This document shows, piece after piece, positions 62,597-64,000 of a stretch of 64,000 nucleotides of DNA. The notes beneath the pieces are model-generated. The model had not been told where the DNA came from. It worked only from the letters and a program-made list of their open reading frames with translations, and ran no database searches. The first letter of the stretch is position 1. Each line of letters starts with the position of its first letter. The DNA is from Flavisphingopyxis soli (GTDB lineage Bacteria > Pseudomonadota > Alphaproteobacteria > Sphingomonadales > Sphingomonadaceae), in contig NZ_VOPY01000001.1 in NCBI RefSeq assembly GCF_007995095.1, forward strand, positions 87,001 to 151,000, given 5' to 3'. The position numbers were made by a program, and so were the translations under genes.

Positions 62597-63601
62597 TCAA
62601 CGCGGTTCGTCGCCGTAGATCGCGACCTCGTTGAGGCCCTTGGCGTCGGCGCGGGCGCGGTACATTCCGGGGGTGTTGAAGACGAAGGCAGTGGCGCCGT
62701 CGGGGGCGGCGACGATGACGCCGCCATCGCCGCCCATCTCACCGAGTTCGGCGATGACGTGGTTCGCGGCGGCGTCGGGGCCTTCGCCGGTGAAACGCAT
62801 CCGCGCGCAGATCTCGTGCGCGACCCCTAGCCGAATGAAATATTCGCCCGATCCGGTCGCGCTGACCGCGCAGGCGCGATCGTCGGCATAGGTGCCCGCG
62901 CCGATAATCGGCGAATCGCCGATCCGGTCCCATTTCTTGCCGGTCATGCCGCCGGTCGAGGTGCCCGCCGCGACATGGCCGTTCGCGTCGCGCGCGACCG
63001 CGCCGACGGTGTCGTATTTCATGTCGATATCATACGAGCTGGTCTTGCTCGCCTTCATCCGCTCGAGCGCGTCGCGGCGGAATTCGGTCGCGAAATATTC
63101 GGGCGGGGCCTGCTCGAGTCCCTGCTCGCGACTGAACTGGTCGGCGCCCTTGCCCGCCAGCATGACGTGCGGGCTGCGTTCCATCACCGCGCGCGCAGCG
63201 AGGATCGGGTTCCTGGTCGCCGACACGCCGGCAACCGCGCCCGCTTCGCGCGTATCGCCGCGCATGATCGACGAATCCATCCGGTTCTCGCCGTCCCAGG
63301 TGAACACCGCGCCCTTGCCGGCGTTGAAATTGGGGTCGTCCTCGAGCACCATGATCGCGGCCTGGACCGCGTCGAGCGCCGCGCCGCCACGGCTGAGAAC
63401 CTTCGATCCCGCCGCGAGCGCGCGGCCCAGCGCGGCGCGGATGTCGCGATCCTGTTCGGGGGTGATGCGATCGCGCTCGATCGTCCCGGCCCCGCCGTGG
63501 ATTGCGAGCGACCATGTCGGCGGCGCCTCCTGGCCCTGAACGGGTGCGGTCATCGCGAAACCTCCGGCTAAAAGGACGAACAGACATGAGATGATGCGCA
63601 T
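62597..63601 (-). CDS. Isoaspartyl peptidase/L-asparaginase (Ntn-hydrolase type 2)
   Basis: 334-aa exported enzyme. A signal peptide (1-24, ending PVQGQ) precedes WSLAIHGGAGTIERD, the family's start. The autocleavage site and nucleophile Thr198 is in YDTVGAVARD, followed by GTSTGGMTGKKWDRIGDSPIIGAGTYA, typical of type-2 asparaginases. Likely processes isoaspartyl dipeptides in the periplasm. Convergent with the peptidase gene, 15 nt apart. Confidence 0.9.
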   Translation of the reverse strand: MRIISCLFVLLAGGFAMTAPVQGQEAPPTWSLAIHGGAGTIERDRITPEQDRDIRAALGRALAAGSKVLSRGGAALDAVQAAIMVLEDDPNFNAGKGAVFTWDGENRMDSSIMRGDTREAGAVAGVSATRNPILAARAVMERSPHVMLAGKGADQFSREQGLEQAPPEYFATEFRRDALERMKASKTSSYDIDMKYDTVGAVARDANGHVAAGTSTGGMTGKKWDRIGDSPIIGAGTYADDRACAVSATGSGEYFIRLGVAHEICARMRFTGEGPDAAANHVIAELGEMGGDGGVIVAAPDGATAFVFNTPGMYRARADAKGLNEVAIYGDEPR

Positions 63602-63693
63602 CGAACGGCTCCCCCGAGTGATGGGAGGTGTGATTGCGCTTTCCCGGGCGCTTGTCAAAATTGCCCGATCGACGCCGATCGCGCCGCCGGGCG

Positions 63694-64000
63694 TCAGAAG
63701 CCGAGCGTAAAGCGGATCGCGCCGCCGATATCGTTGCCGAGCGCGGCGATGTTGCCGGGATCTTTTCGATAATAGGCGTTGGCGGTGAGGCGTGCGGTTG
63801 CACCAACGGGGACGCCATAGACGCCCTCTATATCGACCTCTCGCCCGGTCGGCGCGAGGTTGAGCGTGCGCACGCCATATTCGGTCGCCAACGTCGCGTA
63901 ATCGTAACCGACCGGCAGGTTGAGCCGCAGTCCGCCCGCCGAAACGCGCAGCGGCTGCGCGATGCGCAACGCGAAGCTGTCGCTCGAGCCGAAGACACCC
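63694..64000 (-). CDS. C-terminal end of an outer-membrane beta-barrel (autotransporter/S8-type) protein, partial
   Basis: The frame is open to the window edge, with 102 codons seen; the gene continues beyond 64000. The visible part has alternating aromatic/hydrophobic strands (RVSAGGLRLNLPVGYDYAT; ARLTANAYYRKDPGNIAAL) and ends IRFTLGF, with a C-terminal Phe, typical of an outer-membrane beta-barrel. It resembles the ends of sphingomonad S8-peptidase autotransporters, but the passenger domain is outside the window. Confidence 0.65.
   Translation of the reverse strand, partial: GVFGSSDSFALRIAQPLRVSAGGLRLNLPVGYDYATLATEYGVRTLNLAPTGREVDIEGVYGVPVGATARLTANAYYRKDPGNIAALGNDIGGAIRFTLGF

Overview
The window is 64 kb of GC-rich DNA from a Gram-negative alphaproteobacterium, most likely a sphingomonad (Sphingomonadales). 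This is an inference from gene content: a Csu-type pilus cluster, crtZ, an RGG-extended ribosomal protein S5, and intergenic elements bounded by CGTCATTGCG and CGCAATGACG. No rRNA, tRNA, CRISPR array, insertion sequence or prophage was recognised.

Layout. (1) 178-8805: a chaperone-usher (archaic, Csu-like) pilus operon with seven small spore-coat-U-domain subunits, a chaperone, an usher and a two-domain tip protein. A convergent small secreted protein and a PilZ-HTH fusion gene follow. (2) 10587-25273: the most interesting region, a lasso-peptide (RiPP) gene cluster with unusually many tailoring genes. The plus strand carries, in order, an aspartyl/asparaginyl beta-hydroxylase-like enzyme, an HPr-kinase-like enzyme, a sulfotransferase, the PqqD-like leader-binding protein (B1), a 47-aa precursor at 13454-13597, the asparagine-synthetase-like cyclase (C), a second sulfotransferase, a GT8-like glycosyltransferase and two more sulfotransferases. 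The minus strand carries a nucleotidyltransferase, the B2 leader protease, an ABC exporter (D) and a membrane-permease/FG-GAP/UnbV fusion. The two arms converge with no spacer at 18589/18590. The precursor core is predicted to be 16 residues, with a Gly1-Glu9 ring and a C-terminal Ser. The ring resembles paeninodin, the phosphorylated lasso peptide. (3) 25391-43008: ordinary metabolism. It includes a nitrilase-family amidase, a quinone oxidoreductase, an AHL-lactonase-like lipoprotein, crtZ, an acetolactate-synthase-like enzyme flanked by two repeat elements, an aldehyde dehydrogenase, a succinyl-CoA:3-ketoacid CoA-transferase pair interrupted by two acid-phosphatase-like lipoproteins, a beta-lactamase-fold hydrolase, tryptophan 2,3-dioxygenase, three envelope proteins of unknown function, and an AstE/RimK/RimB-type trio. 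(4) 43059-60301, minus strand: the str-S10-spc ribosomal supercluster from rpsL to adk. (5) 60623-64000: an S9 prolyl-oligopeptidase-type peptidase, an isoaspartyl peptidase, and the C-terminal end of an outer-membrane beta-barrel protein cut by the window edge.

How the lasso genes would work together (inference from known families). B1 binds the leader through its W-x-x-P motif. B2 cleaves after Thr-Arg. C activates Glu9 and closes the ring on Gly1. The kinase phosphorylates a Ser, most likely the C-terminal one, and the nucleotidyltransferase and glycosyltransferase may decorate that phosphate. Up to four sulfotransferases and the hydroxylase could add further groups, and D exports the product. 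A good sigma70-like promoter lies directly before the precursor gene. No isopeptidase gene and no TonB-dependent receptor gene is present, unlike many sphingomonad lasso clusters.
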